In this document: piece after piece, positions 1 to 9,459 of the stretch
Layout of the letters: every line of letters starts with the position of its first letter
Numbering within the stretch: the stretch's first letter is position 1
From: Cerasicoccus frondis
GTDB taxonomy: Bacteria > Verrucomicrobiota > Verrucomicrobiia > Opitutales > Cerasicoccaceae
DNA: 64,000 nt
Reading direction: 5' to 3'
Assembly (NCBI GenBank): GCA_031296915.1
Contig: JAVDPC010000009.1
Location: forward strand, 1 to 64,000
Notes under the pieces: generated by a model
Seen by the model: only the letters and a program-made list of their open reading frames with translations
Told to the model about the DNA's origin: nothing
The model's database searches: none
Position numbers and translations under genes: made by a program

Positions 1-87
1 CGCTCAATCAAAGCCGCCTTGCGCTGCATCCAATCTCTAACCCACCTGAATCGGCCAATCTAGATGAAAAGTGCTCTCGTCGGCAGA

Positions 88-1449
88 CTAGCCCAACGGC
101 TCAACAGCTGATGCGCCATTGAGTATGCATTGGCCGACCGAAATGCCGCCGCGGTAGTTACCCAGTAAATGCAGGCCAGGACACGTCTTTTCCACTTGGC
201 TGATGGTGTCCAGAAACTCCCCGTAGCCAACGTTGTATTGAGGAATGGCACGCGGCCAGACGGTGACTTCGGCAAACTCTGGCTCCCCAGTCACGCCCAG
301 GAGGTTATTCAATTCGTGCAGCGCAATATCCTGAATCTCCGACGGCGGCTTGCCCGCAAGCTCCGGTTGACGGGCGCCGCCAACGAACACCGTGAGCAAC
401 GCCTTGCCTACTGGCGCACGGCCCGGAAACAAAGTCGATGAAAACAACACGCCAAGAGCTTGCCGCTTCTCAACGGCTGGGATTAAGCCGCCAAAGCCAT
501 CCAACGGATGGTCGATTTGGTTGAGGTCAAAGCCCAGTGCGACCGACGCTACTGGCGGATACTCGATCGAGGAGAGCGGGGACAGCTCATGACTCACTTT
601 TTGCGGCAGCGGTAGCGTTGCCAAAGCATGCGCCGGGACCGTCAGGTAGAGTTCATCCGCAACGCAAGTTTCCACATCACCCGTCGCATTTCGCCAAGTC
701 ACCGACCAACCCGCATCCGTTTGTTCAACGCTGATAATATCGGCCGAAAGCTTGAGTTGGTCGCCTAGCTTGCTGGCAATGGCTTCCGGCAACGCCTGCA
801 TGCCATCTTTAAAAGAGACTGTGGCGCTCTTGAAAGTCTCACCATTGGCGCGCTTGGCTTTACGCTTCTGGATCATCCCACGTATCACGGAACCTGCCGA
901 ATTTTCCGCCTCTGCAAGCATGGGAAATGCGTGTTGGGCAGACAGCTTGGCGGGGTTCCCGGCGTAAATGCCGCCCACAAAAGGATTAACCGCATAGTCC
1001 AACACTTCGGGCCCGAAATGACGCTCCACAAAGCTCGCGAGACTCTCTTCTCGCAACCCCACGGGCTTCTTCGCAAACAGATCGCCCAACAGGCGTAACT
1101 TCGCGTTGCCCGAAAAAAGCGGGGTGGACAGGAACGCTCCGGGTCCCGTAGGCGCCGCGAGGAATTCGCCTTCCTTTAAAATGTAACGGTTCTTGGCCGC
1201 ATCGCTGGGCTTTTGCATTTGCGCGCCTAGCCCGACGCCACGCAAAAAAGATTCCAGCGCCGCCGACGTCACCAGCAGCGAATTGGGTCCGGCTTCGGCC
1301 AGGTAGCCGTCGCGTCGAATCGTGCGAATCGCGCCGCCAGCCTGCGCGGATTTTTCCAAAACGCACACAGAGCTTCCTGCACGTTGCAAAGCCCAGCCCA
1401 AGGTGAGCCCGGTGATGCCCCCGCCAATGACTATCGCGCTTTTAATCAT
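88..1449 (-). CDS. hemY: Protoporphyrinogen oxidase (FAD-dependent, HemY type)
   Basis: FAD enzyme that oxidises protoporphyrinogen IX (or the coproporphyrin form) late in heme synthesis, about 453 aa. The N-terminus is a dinucleotide-binding fold (MIKSAIVIGGGITGLTLGW) followed by the acidic residue of the second strand (VCVLEKS). AGPNSLL near residue 55, and FPGRAP followed by LLTVFVGG near residue 350, are typical of protoporphyrinogen oxidases rather than other amine oxidases. The C-terminal GNYRGGISVGQCI fits the closing FAD motif. An in-frame start 12 codons earlier exists, but the ATG at 1449 begins the Rossmann strand and overlaps the upstream gene's stop by 4 bp (ATGA), implying translational coupling. 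No other heme gene is visible. Whether the substrate is proto- or coproporphyrinogen cannot be decided from sequence alone. Confidence 0.87.
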   Translation of the reverse strand: MIKSAIVIGGGITGLTLGWALQRAGSSVCVLEKSAQAGGAIRTIRRDGYLAEAGPNSLLVTSAALESFLRGVGLGAQMQKPSDAAKNRYILKEGEFLAAPTGPGAFLSTPLFSGNAKLRLLGDLFAKKPVGLREESLASFVERHFGPEVLDYAVNPFVGGIYAGNPAKLSAQHAFPMLAEAENSAGSVIRGMIQKRKAKRANGETFKSATVSFKDGMQALPEAIASKLGDQLKLSADIISVEQTDAGWSVTWRNATGDVETCVADELYLTVPAHALATLPLPQKVSHELSPLSSIEYPPVASVALGFDLNQIDHPLDGFGGLIPAVEKRQALGVLFSSTLFPGRAPVGKALLTVFVGGARQPELAGKPPSEIQDIALHELNNLLGVTGEPEFAEVTVWPRAIPQYNVGYGEFLDTISQVEKTCPGLHLLGNYRGGISVGQCILNGASAVEPLG

Positions 1450-1916
1450 TGTTCGTAATCGAAATAATGCTCCACGCGCGTCCAAGCCGGATCTTCACAG
1501 ATCTCGTATTGAACTGGGCGATGTTGCTGCTCGGCGACTTTCTCAAGGCGCTCGTCAACGGTGTCCGGGTCGTCGACATAGAAATTAAACTCCCGCACGC
1601 CATTCCAGGAAGTGTTGCCAATATAGTGCCCCCCCGCCGCCTTGCGGATCGCCGCGAGCAACGCATCCTCGATCGAGCTCAGCGTGCGCTCCTCTTTGGG
1701 AGTTGGCAAGCCCTGCTCCGCTTCAGTGGATTTATAGCCCATGGCGATGCACACATGATACGGAAAGTCATCGGTCGCCGCATAGCCTTTGAGCGCGGTA
1801 TTAACAATCATAACAGACGGCAATCCATCCATCATGCCTTCGCGGCGCATCGGAGCGGGTTCCGGAAAACGAGTGTTCTTTTTGGTGCTGGGTCGGGACA
1901 TACTGGCGTGTTTCAT
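1446..1916 (-). CDS. DUF695-family protein
   Basis: A small cytosolic protein of about 156 aa with no signal peptide or membrane segment. The core matches my memory of DUF695: a strand with VMIVNTALKGY, then FPYHVCIAMGY, GLPTPKE, a helix beginning SIEDALL, and a C-terminal strand pattern FNFYVDD followed by YEICEDPAW. The family has no established activity. Start is uncertain: a GTG at 1928 and ATGs at 1916 and 1901 are in frame and none has a clear ribosome binding site; conservation only begins around MDGLPSV, so any fits. The stop overlaps the start of the protoporphyrinogen oxidase gene by 4 bp, so the two are very likely co-translated, although no functional link to heme synthesis is known. 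Confidence 0.7.
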   Translation of the reverse strand: MKHASMSRPSTKKNTRFPEPAPMRREGMMDGLPSVMIVNTALKGYAATDDFPYHVCIAMGYKSTEAEQGLPTPKEERTLSSIEDALLAAIRKAAGGHYIGNTSWNGVREFNFYVDDPDTVDERLEKVAEQQHRPVQYEICEDPAWTRVEHYFDYEQ

Positions 1917-1973
1917 CCATGGGCTCACACGCGGAGAATAGCGAAGCTACTCGAATTTGTGTGCAACGACTGG

Positions 1974-2438
1974 TTATGTATTTTCTTCGGATAGATATTC
2001 TTCGACGATTTCAACTAACTCGTGATTTTTCATTTCCTGAAGATCTGCAAAACCGTATCCGCAGTATTCACTGTAGATTCTCCGAATACAATCGCAATAA
2101 GGCGCGTCTTCATTATGAATTTTCGAATGTTCGACATCGCAAACAAATGACACAAATTCAACGGGAGAAATCTTTTCTGTTCGTAGCTTATCAAGGCAAT
2201 CCAAGAAAAGAAGCATTCCCAATTTTTCATTATCGAAGTCAGGTATAAGTTTAAAAAGCAGATCTTGCACTTCCTTGCGATAGCCATCGGCCAACGCTTC
2301 ATCGAGATTCAATAATTCATCAACGGCGGCTCTATCTTCGAACAATCCAGGACTAGTCTGAGCGATCCATGCAATCAGGTCCCACCCTTCAATCTCACGC
2401 TGGTAGTATGCGACAAGCTTTGCTTTGGCCTCTTCCAT
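1974..2438 (-). CDS. Hypothetical AT-rich cytosolic protein
   Basis: A 154-aa acidic, largely helical protein that I do not recognise. It starts MEEAKAKLVAYYQREIEGW and has a cysteine-rich middle part (FVCDVEHSK, APYCDCIRR, YSEYCGYGF). No signal peptide, membrane helix or enzyme motif is visible. Base composition is clearly more AT-rich than its neighbours, suggesting recent acquisition. It lies 22 bp downstream of the large exported protein gene and about 60 bp upstream of the DUF695 gene, all on the same strand. Size and composition resemble the small immunity or SMI-like proteins common in accessory DNA, but no adjacent toxin is visible and that is only a guess. Confidence 0.55.
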   Translation of the reverse strand: MEEAKAKLVAYYQREIEGWDLIAWIAQTSPGLFEDRAAVDELLNLDEALADGYRKEVQDLLFKLIPDFDNEKLGMLLFLDCLDKLRTEKISPVEFVSFVCDVEHSKIHNEDAPYCDCIRRIYSEYCGYGFADLQEMKNHELVEIVEEYLSEENT

Positions 2439-2460
2439 TATTTCTGCCTAGCAAACTGAA

Positions 2461-4194
2461 TTACTCTTCTCCTGCAGGGAAAACCATTTGCTTGCCGCCA
2501 TGTGCGTCCATGTCTTTTTCCGCCTGTCTGATCTGGCGATGCGTATCAGAAAACTCAACCAATGTGCTGACCGGCGCCGAAAACAGGTAAACGCCCTGCC
2601 CTTCGGCTATGGTCATCACGCCTGTCAACGGCTCCAAATCGCTCTTGCCAAGTTTTTTGATGGCTTGGCGCGCGACCTCGCTCTCCGGTTCATAATCCTC
2701 GCTGAGCATGTTGACGACCTCGCACACATCGATCTGCAGGCGTGCGGCCTGCCCATTCTCCAGCGCCAAGCGTTGCGCAACGCTGTCTTCGAGCGGAGTT
2801 TCATCGGAAACGCGGGCCGCAAGCGATTCGAGGTCCTGCAAATCAGAGGAGCCCAGCACATTGCCCTTGATCACTGTCACGAACATTTTTTCCGCAGAGT
2901 CCTCCGTTGCTTCACTTGCCTCACCCTGCGTCAGGCCAATCGGTAAATCTGGCGTTTTCGTTTCAATTTCCGACACGGGCGCGCCGCTGGTTTCAGCAAC
3001 TTGCGAACGGTAAACCATCTCAACGACACCCTGCTGCCCTTGTGGAGCAAACGTCTCCAGCAAGTAGGGAAAGAGCTCATCGTAGTAAAAGTGCAGGCTG
3101 GCGTCGAGCATAGCTGCGTCAAACGCCCCCCCCAGGGCGCTGGAGCTGAGCGGCTTCTCCTGCTCGAAGCTCATGGAGCCAGCATGGCCGCCACTCATTT
3201 GCGCCAAAAGCTTCCGGTTGTATTCGCTGGCTTTCTTGATCATTTCGCGCCCCTCTTCGGTCGCGATCTGCATGGCCCGCTGCTCCAGGACGCCATAGTA
3301 ATCAACGACTGCGGCCATGTCCCATTTTGATAAGAACGAAACAGCCGAAGCATTGATGTACTCGCCTACTGGGACAGGTCCGCCAACCGGCATCGACAGC
3401 GCATCATATTCGGGCGTGCCCTTGATCGCCTGAACCGAGAAGCCAAGCGACACCGCCTCGGCGTCGAGATCCAGTCCGCTCTCAAACCACTCCAAATTAC
3501 TGCCTACCGTGGCGAGGAAATCGACGAGCAACTGCTTGTGCAGCAAGCCGGGATCACTCTCGGCTCCACCGGCCAGAACATGGGCGTCCGCAATTTCCTC
3601 TTTCATGATTTCGGACCAACTGGCGACCGTTTCCGGCCCCATGTAAACCCGCATGGTGATGTCAAAGCCCTCGATATCATCGGCCATATCCACGAGGGCG
3701 TCAATGTCGCTAGCGTAGTCGAAGTAGGCCGCCTCATCGGAAAACAAAGTCCACCCCCCGCGCTCGGCGACTTCGAGGCCCGGCGTCAAAAAGGCAAACA
3801 TCGAGTTATTGCCTTCAGCCTTCATCGTGAGCGTTTTTTTGACCAGCGCATCCGGCTCCATCTTCGTCAAAATCACATAAGGGGTCGTGAGCTCGCCCTT
3901 TTGCGGCTCAAAGAAGAAAATGGTGATGTTGTCCGATTGGGAAACCCCCGGATAGGATGGGTAGCCAAAAGGGCCGAGCACCATCATCGGGTAAAACTCT
4001 GTCTGCTGACCGGGCGCCAGCTTGCGCGCCAAGCCCATCAGCTCGTCGGAGAGCGTCTTGAGCGGCGGAAATTTAACTGCGGCCAATACCTTCGGCGTCT
4101 CCTCCGCAACAGCGCCGCCAATGGCTCCCAGCCACAAGCCTGCGGCGCACAGTATGCCGGGCAGGAAACGATTTCTCGCAAAGAGGCAGAACAT
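2461..4194 (-). CDS. Large exported protein of unknown function
   Basis: A 577-aa protein with a good Sec signal peptide (hydrophobic GILCAAGLWLGAIGGAVA, probable cleavage after AVA-E at about residue 30). The mature part is acidic, without transmembrane helices, repeats or catalytic motifs I recognise. Two similar halves are conceivable: a strand-rich block (TIFFFEPQ, TTPYVILTKM, WTLFSDE) and a later one (MFVTVIKGN, GVMTIAEGQGVYLFSAP) that both look like solvent-exposed beta sheet following amphipathic helices, which would fit a duplicated domain as in DUF3352-like exported proteins; this is inference. The gene is divergent from uppP, with about 100 bp between the two starts. Confidence 0.65.
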   Translation of the reverse strand: MFCLFARNRFLPGILCAAGLWLGAIGGAVAEETPKVLAAVKFPPLKTLSDELMGLARKLAPGQQTEFYPMMVLGPFGYPSYPGVSQSDNITIFFFEPQKGELTTPYVILTKMEPDALVKKTLTMKAEGNNSMFAFLTPGLEVAERGGWTLFSDEAAYFDYASDIDALVDMADDIEGFDITMRVYMGPETVASWSEIMKEEIADAHVLAGGAESDPGLLHKQLLVDFLATVGSNLEWFESGLDLDAEAVSLGFSVQAIKGTPEYDALSMPVGGPVPVGEYINASAVSFLSKWDMAAVVDYYGVLEQRAMQIATEEGREMIKKASEYNRKLLAQMSGGHAGSMSFEQEKPLSSSALGGAFDAAMLDASLHFYYDELFPYLLETFAPQGQQGVVEMVYRSQVAETSGAPVSEIETKTPDLPIGLTQGEASEATEDSAEKMFVTVIKGNVLGSSDLQDLESLAARVSDETPLEDSVAQRLALENGQAARLQIDVCEVVNMLSEDYEPESEVARQAIKKLGKSDLEPLTGVMTIAEGQGVYLFSAPVSTLVEFSDTHRQIRQAEKDMDAHGGKQMVFPAGEE

Positions 4195-4298
4195 AATCGA
4201 GGTTTAGTGGGCCAAACATCCGGTGACAAACACTTTGTTTGACGGGCAGTGCAGGCTTTACATGAGGGATAGCATACGGCACTTATTGAGATTATTAA

Positions 4299-5282
4299 AT
4301 GCTCAAAACCCTCCCACTACTCATATTACTCTGCTTTGGCGGGCCGCTGTTAGGTCAGGACGTCGAAACTCCCCCCCCTCCCAACACCGCGCCGAAAAGC
4401 GAGATCAGCTACCTCGACGCTTTGATTCTGGGGCTCGTGGAAGGCATTACGGAGTACCTGCCCATTTCCTCAACCGGGCACCTCATACTCACCAATGTCG
4501 CGCTGGGCCTCGATTCCGACACCGTCCTGACCGATGACGCCGGACAACCCATCATGACCGATGACGGGCCGTTGACGATGGAAGGCTTCGCCAATGCCTA
4601 CACCATTATCATTCAGGCTGGCGCGATCGCCGCCGTGATCCTGCTCTACTGGAGCCGACTCATTGATATGCTCATGGGCGTCTTCGGCAAGAGCCGCTCC
4701 GGTCTGCTGCTCTTGCGCAATATCCTCGTGGCGTTCATGCCAGCGGTCGTGCTGGGCCTCCTGTTCGACGATATAATTGAACGTCTGCTCTTTCATCCCG
4801 TGCCCATTGCCATCGCCCTGGCCGCTGGAGCTGTGCTGATGCTCGGCGTGGAACGCTGGCGCAAAAAGCAACCCCCCGCCAATGAAGGCAACAGCCAGGA
4901 CCTGCACGAACTGAGCATCAAGCAATCCCTGATCGTCGGCTTCCTGCAATGCGTGGCGATGTGGCCTGGCACCAGTCGCTCCATGATGACTATTGTGGGC
5001 GGCTACGTGATTGGCCTCACCCCGAAACGCGCCGCGGAGTTCAGTTTTTTGCTCGGTTTGATCACGCTGTCGGCAGCTTCGGCTTACAAAGCGCTGACGC
5101 TTGGCCCGGTCATGGTTAAAGCGCTGGACCCTGGCCCGGCGTTATTTGGCATCGTCGTCGCGTGGATATCCGCGATGTTCGCCGTCAAATGGCTGGTCAA
5201 TTACCTGGCCAAACACGGACTCTCGATCTTCGCGTGGTACCGGATCGCCCTGGCCGTAGCGGTGCTAATATTTCTCGTTTAA
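4299..5282 (+). CDS. uppP: Undecaprenyl-diphosphatase (BacA/UppP family)
   Basis: Membrane phosphatase that recycles undecaprenyl pyrophosphate to the monophosphate carrier for peptidoglycan and LPS synthesis; loss sensitises to and overexpression protects from bacitracin in the family. Both family signatures are present: EGITEYLPISSTGHL (residues about 49-62) and PGTSRS (224-228 region) on paired re-entrant segments, with several membrane helices between them and at the C-terminus. Length is 327 aa against roughly 270 for E. coli. The extra length has two causes: an N-terminal hydrophobic leader followed by a proline-rich linker (LLGQDVETPPPPNTAPK), and an acidic insert at about residues 72-96 (DSDTVLTDDAGQPIMTDD) right after the first active-site helix. 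The ATG is well placed and the downstream gene is convergent, 16 bp away. Confidence 0.93.
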   Translation: MLKTLPLLILLCFGGPLLGQDVETPPPPNTAPKSEISYLDALILGLVEGITEYLPISSTGHLILTNVALGLDSDTVLTDDAGQPIMTDDGPLTMEGFANAYTIIIQAGAIAAVILLYWSRLIDMLMGVFGKSRSGLLLLRNILVAFMPAVVLGLLFDDIIERLLFHPVPIAIALAAGAVLMLGVERWRKKQPPANEGNSQDLHELSIKQSLIVGFLQCVAMWPGTSRSMMTIVGGYVIGLTPKRAAEFSFLLGLITLSAASAYKALTLGPVMVKALDPGPALFGIVVAWISAMFAVKWLVNYLAKHGLSIFAWYRIALAVAVLIFLV

Positions 5283-5298
5283 GCACGCCCGCAGCGAA

Positions 5299-6843
5299 CT
5301 ACTGCGAGCTGGGAATCGACATGGGTTGCAGTGACTCGGGATTGAGCTTTACCGGATCGCCAAAACTGACGTTGTCCTTGATTTCGACCTGGCTGTCTTC
5401 CTCCTTCGCTTGAGCCGAAGGCGCTGAGGACTGATAGCTGAAAACCGGGCCGCTGACCATCAGCGCCCCAGAACTGGCGGAGGCAGCCTCGACATAGACG
5501 AGACTGTCCCACTGCAAAGGCGGCTCCATCGCAGCATCGGTGGCGAAGGTGATGTAGTTCCACCCTTTCCAGTCAATCTTGCGCGCCTTGGGCTGGTATA
5601 GCTTGCCCTGGGCGTCACGCCAACGAACCGACAGCAAATTGCCCGAGCCGTCGCCGTTGATCCACATGCCCACCGAAGTTGGGCGTTCAACGATTGGCAC
5701 AGAGCCCGCGTTGATCGGCTTCAAGCTAAACGTAGCGCCCGGTTCTTCGAATCGATAAGCCGCCATGACGGTATCGTCTCCCCACGGAGCGCCCTGCGGC
5801 GGCTGACCAGCACGCAATTGCACGAAAAGCTCTCCAGATTCTGCCAATTTCCAGCCCTGAGGCATTTTTTGCGAATCCGGCGCAAGCCCACGAACTCCAA
5901 CGAACTGCATCGCGCCAGTCTGCGTCAGGACAATCTCCCGGCGCGGATCGCCAACGTATTGGCTGAGCACCAGTTGGACCGGCGAAGGCAACGGCAACTG
6001 TATGCCCAGCGGCACCTCCAATGTCTTGATTGTTTCGCGGGGCCCCATATCAACCGGGAACTCAAATGGCGCCTTGTTACTGCCAACCAATCGCATCGCC
6101 ATGCGCCCGGAAAAAGGATCAGCCGTCGGATTGAGTATGTCCACCGTGAGCTTGCCCGGCAGGTCTGCGCGCACATCAATCATGAGTGGATTTTCCGAAG
6201 TGATCATCACTTGCTGATAAACGCCGGATGCGCCAACCAGCGCACGCAGGGGCTCAAAAGAACGGCCTACCTCCACTTCGCTGGTCACCAGGTGATGCTC
6301 ACCCGGCTTCAGCGCGACGCTCTTCTTGCCTGGCATCGAGAGCACCAGCGGCTTGTCCGTGGGGTTCACAAATTCACTTTCCAGATATACAATTTGAGGG
6401 CCACGGACAGTTTTCTTGGGCGGCACTTGCTCCGCCAACGCCGCCATCAACAGGAGCGAATTTTCGCCAACAGGCACAAAAATGGCCGGAATGTCACCGC
6501 AAAACAACTCAGCGGCATATGTTTGGTTGCTGAGATTGCCCACCAGGCTTCCCGCCGTATTAAAGACGTTAAACGTCGTGGGGTTGGCGGGAATGCTGAT
6601 GCTCTTCGAGGCGCCCGTCGTCCAGGTCACCACCGCGCACTCCGCCCCTTTGTTGAAAAGAAGGATATGGTCTTCCTGCGTCGGTCCCGCCAATCGTTTA
6701 TTAAACTGATACCCCGGCAAAACCTTCGCCACGCCTTCAGCGACCAGTTGTTCCGGCGGCTGGGCCGCCCAAGCACTCTGGGCAAGGAAAAACACCGCAA
6801 GGATAGCGCTTAAAAAATGGGGAAACTGAAATCTCATGGTCAT
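5299..6843 (-). CDS. Exported protein with a jelly-roll-like C-terminal domain
   Basis: A 514-aa secreted protein. A signal peptide occupies the first 26 residues (FLSAILAVFFLAQSAWA-A). The middle is strand-rich and resembles Ig-like modules: LVYLE-type strands such as IVYLESEFVNPTDKPLVL and MIDVRADLPGKLTVDILN. Around residues 390-435 the pattern MWINGDGSGNLLSVRWRD, then GKLY and IDWKGWNYITF, is the one seen in galactose-binding-like / CBM-type jelly-roll domains of cell-surface glycan-active proteins, so surface carbohydrate binding is a reasonable but unproven idea. The tail is Ser/Gln rich (SSAPSAQAKEED). Start could also be the second ATG at 6837. It is divergent from the hybrid kinase gene, with about 170 bp between starts. 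Confidence 0.65.
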   Translation of the reverse strand: MTMRFQFPHFLSAILAVFFLAQSAWAAQPPEQLVAEGVAKVLPGYQFNKRLAGPTQEDHILLFNKGAECAVVTWTTGASKSISIPANPTTFNVFNTAGSLVGNLSNQTYAAELFCGDIPAIFVPVGENSLLLMAALAEQVPPKKTVRGPQIVYLESEFVNPTDKPLVLSMPGKKSVALKPGEHHLVTSEVEVGRSFEPLRALVGASGVYQQVMITSENPLMIDVRADLPGKLTVDILNPTADPFSGRMAMRLVGSNKAPFEFPVDMGPRETIKTLEVPLGIQLPLPSPVQLVLSQYVGDPRREIVLTQTGAMQFVGVRGLAPDSQKMPQGWKLAESGELFVQLRAGQPPQGAPWGDDTVMAAYRFEEPGATFSLKPINAGSVPIVERPTSVGMWINGDGSGNLLSVRWRDAQGKLYQPKARKIDWKGWNYITFATDAAMEPPLQWDSLVYVEAASASSGALMVSGPVFSYQSSAPSAQAKEEDSQVEIKDNVSFGDPVKLNPESLQPMSIPSSQ

Positions 6844-7012
6844 ATGCGGTATAGGACGGTTCTGGCTTTGTCGATGGTCTTTGCTGCCTTGATGTTTACC
6901 TAAAATCCAAGACGCAAATGGCTATATATAAGATAAAACAAGTGAATGCTGGACAAGAATGGAGAATTCTCACTGAATTCAGGATTAGTTTCTGTATACA
7001 CTCCCCAAAACG

Positions 7013-9448
7013 ATGGAGCCGCCCCCAAGCAATCGGCGCAAATCCACCCCCGAATCTAAAAAGCCAGTAGCAGACGCTTCGCAATTTCAAATCCTAGAAG
7101 GCGAGGCGAGCTTTCGCGCTGCCTTTGAAGCCAGCGGAATCGGTATGGCGATCTGCACCACTCAAGGCAGATGGCTGCGCGTCAACGAATCGCTCAGCGC
7201 CATGCTCGGCTATTCGCGCGACGAGCTGCTGGGCATTGCCTTCGCTGAAATCACCCACCCCGAAGACATTGAACGTAGCCTCGACAACTTAGAGCGCATT
7301 GCAGGTGGCGACATTACCGAATTCCGCACCGAAAAGCGTTACATCCATGCCGATGGCCATTCCATTTGGGCAAATTTGACGGTCTCAAGCGTCATGGGGC
7401 CTCAGGGAAAGCCGCTCTTTTTCGTCGCGCAAATCGAAGATGTCACGGAAAACCGGCGGCTGGAACGCGAGCTGAAAGCCGTCAATGAACGCCTTGCCCT
7501 GGCCACCCGAGCAGGCGGCGTAGGCGTGTGGGACTGGGATATCGCCAATGACCGCTTGAGCTGGGACGCCCAAATGTGCCGCCTCTACGGCATCGCTGCA
7601 GAGCACTTCCACGGAAAGATCGAGGAGCTGCGAGATAGAATCCACCAAGGCGATGTAGACGAGTATTTCCGCCGTCTGGATAAATCTCAACACAACGGCG
7701 AATCCTTCAATATGCCCTTTCGCATCGTGCTGCCGTCAGGGCAGATTCGCCACCTGCGAGCCTTTGCAACCGTTGAGCGGAACGCCAAGGGTCGGCCGGT
7801 GCGCATGGTTGGCACCAACTGGGATATTTCCACCGCCGTTCAGCAAAAGGAGGACCTTCAAAAACTGGCGGAGCGCGCCAGGCAAGCCAGTCTGGCCAAG
7901 AGTCAATTTCTCGCCAACGTCAGCCACGAAATCCGCACTCCGCTCAATGGCGTGATCGGCATGACCCACCTGCTGCTCGACATGCCCGGGCTTAACCAGC
8001 AGCATCGCGAAACCGCCGAACTCATCCTGGGCAGCAGCGAGTCGCTGATGACGCTGATTAACCAGATCCTTGATTTCGCCAAGGTGGAATCCGGTAAGCT
8101 GGAGCTCGACATACATCGCTTCAATTTACGCGCCCTGATACGCCAGTTGATGTCTCCGCTCACGCTGAGAGCGGAAAAAGCAGGCATTGCGCTGAACATC
8201 AAGATCGATAAAAGCGCGCCCCAACGCCTCAACGGAGACTCCGGCAAACTCAAGCAGGTCATCCACAACTTGGTCGACAACGCCATCAAATTCACCAGGC
8301 AAGGCTCAGTCACCCTCAATGTGGCGGTGCAGGAACAGACCGAAAATCATGTCGAGCTGACCATTTCAGTGACGGATACCGGCATAGGCATCCCACCAGC
8401 CGTTCAGAAGCGTCTGTTCAGCGCCTTCACTCAGGCCGATCCATCCACCACCCGGCTCTACGGCGGCACCGGCCTGGGCTTGGCGATCTCCAAGGAAATC
8501 GTCGAGCTGATGGGGGGCGTCATCGGCGTCGGCAGCGAAGCGGGGCAAGGATCGACGTTTTGGTTTTCCGCGAAGTTTGAAATAGCGGCAGAAACAGCGT
8601 CGGGTTTTCCAGCGCCTCAATCATCTGCCCACCCTGCGCCTGAGCGCAGCACCATAGCCGAAGCCATTCGAGAGCGCTTGCGCAGCCAGTCAACCCAAGC
8701 GCTTTTGGCCGAGGACAACCCCGTCAACCAACTCGTGGCGCTCGGGATGCTGGACCGCCTCGGCATTGCTGTGGACACCGTGACCAACGGGCTGGAAGCC
8801 ATCGAATCCTATCGCCGAAAGCAATATGACCTCGTGTTCATGGATGTCCAAATGCCGGATGTCGACGGGCTCGAAGCCGCACTCGCCATCCGTGAATGGG
8901 AAGCGGAAAATCAGCTGGCCTCAACGCCAATTATCGCCATGACGGCGCATGCCCGCCCCGAAGACCGACGCGCCTGCCTGGCGGCTGGCATGAACGACTG
9001 CCTCACCAAGCCGTTGAGTCCAGACAAGCTGGCCAACGTGATTGACCAGTGTCTGAAGTCCAACTCCCCACAAGAGATCCTGCCCGAAGGCGAGCCCAAG
9101 CTCTTTGACACTGACCTGTTGCAACAACGATTGGGCGGCGACCAGAAGCTTATCCGCGAGGTCCTGAACATGTCCTTGAGCGAGCTAAGCAAGCTCCTTC
9201 AGGATTACCGTAAACGCCTGCAAGCAAACGATCTGGAAAAGAGCGCACACTGCCTGCACACGATCTATGGAGTCGCTGCCAGCGCCAGTTTCCTGCGCAT
9301 TGCCCAAGCCGTTTCAGCCATGGAAAAGAGCCAGCAATACGAATCAACAAAGTCCTCCAACGAAGCAATTGCCGAACTGGATCACCTGCTGAAAGAAACC
9401 CAAACTGTCGCGATCTCTTATCTCGCCAGTAGCGAAATCACGGACTAG
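7013..9448 (+). CDS. Hybrid sensor histidine kinase (PAS-PAS-HisKA-HATPase-REC-Hpt)
   Basis: An 811-aa soluble phosphorelay kinase with no transmembrane segment. Two PAS domains occupy about residues 32-150 (EASGIGMAICTTQGRW) and 160-275 (WDWDIANDRLSW). The HisKA dimerisation helix has the phospho-accepting His305 in FLANVSHEIRTPLNG. The ATPase has N box VIHNLVDNAIKFT, G1 DTGIGI and G2 GGTGLGLAIS. A receiver domain follows with ALLAEDNPVN and phospho-acceptor Asp611 in VFMDVQMPD, with KPL near 667. A C-terminal Hpt-like helix bundle carries CLHTIYG, in which His749 is the probable acceptor. The complete internal relay lacks an output domain, so it must pass phosphate to a separate regulator, not seen here. 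The next gene begins 11 bp downstream, suggesting an operon. Confidence 0.93.
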   Translation: MEPPPSNRRKSTPESKKPVADASQFQILEGEASFRAAFEASGIGMAICTTQGRWLRVNESLSAMLGYSRDELLGIAFAEITHPEDIERSLDNLERIAGGDITEFRTEKRYIHADGHSIWANLTVSSVMGPQGKPLFFVAQIEDVTENRRLERELKAVNERLALATRAGGVGVWDWDIANDRLSWDAQMCRLYGIAAEHFHGKIEELRDRIHQGDVDEYFRRLDKSQHNGESFNMPFRIVLPSGQIRHLRAFATVERNAKGRPVRMVGTNWDISTAVQQKEDLQKLAERARQASLAKSQFLANVSHEIRTPLNGVIGMTHLLLDMPGLNQQHRETAELILGSSESLMTLINQILDFAKVESGKLELDIHRFNLRALIRQLMSPLTLRAEKAGIALNIKIDKSAPQRLNGDSGKLKQVIHNLVDNAIKFTRQGSVTLNVAVQEQTENHVELTISVTDTGIGIPPAVQKRLFSAFTQADPSTTRLYGGTGLGLAISKEIVELMGGVIGVGSEAGQGSTFWFSAKFEIAAETASGFPAPQSSAHPAPERSTIAEAIRERLRSQSTQALLAEDNPVNQLVALGMLDRLGIAVDTVTNGLEAIESYRRKQYDLVFMDVQMPDVDGLEAALAIREWEAENQLASTPIIAMTAHARPEDRRACLAAGMNDCLTKPLSPDKLANVIDQCLKSNSPQEILPEGEPKLFDTDLLQQRLGGDQKLIREVLNMSLSELSKLLQDYRKRLQANDLEKSAHCLHTIYGVAASASFLRIAQAVSAMEKSQQYESTKSSNEAIAELDHLLKETQTVAISYLASSEITD

Positions 9449-9459
9449 CAATTAACGGC

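Noticed and set aside
1..87. Possible end of another gene at the left edge
   Set aside because: Too short, and no frame on either strand gives a recognisable protein terminus.
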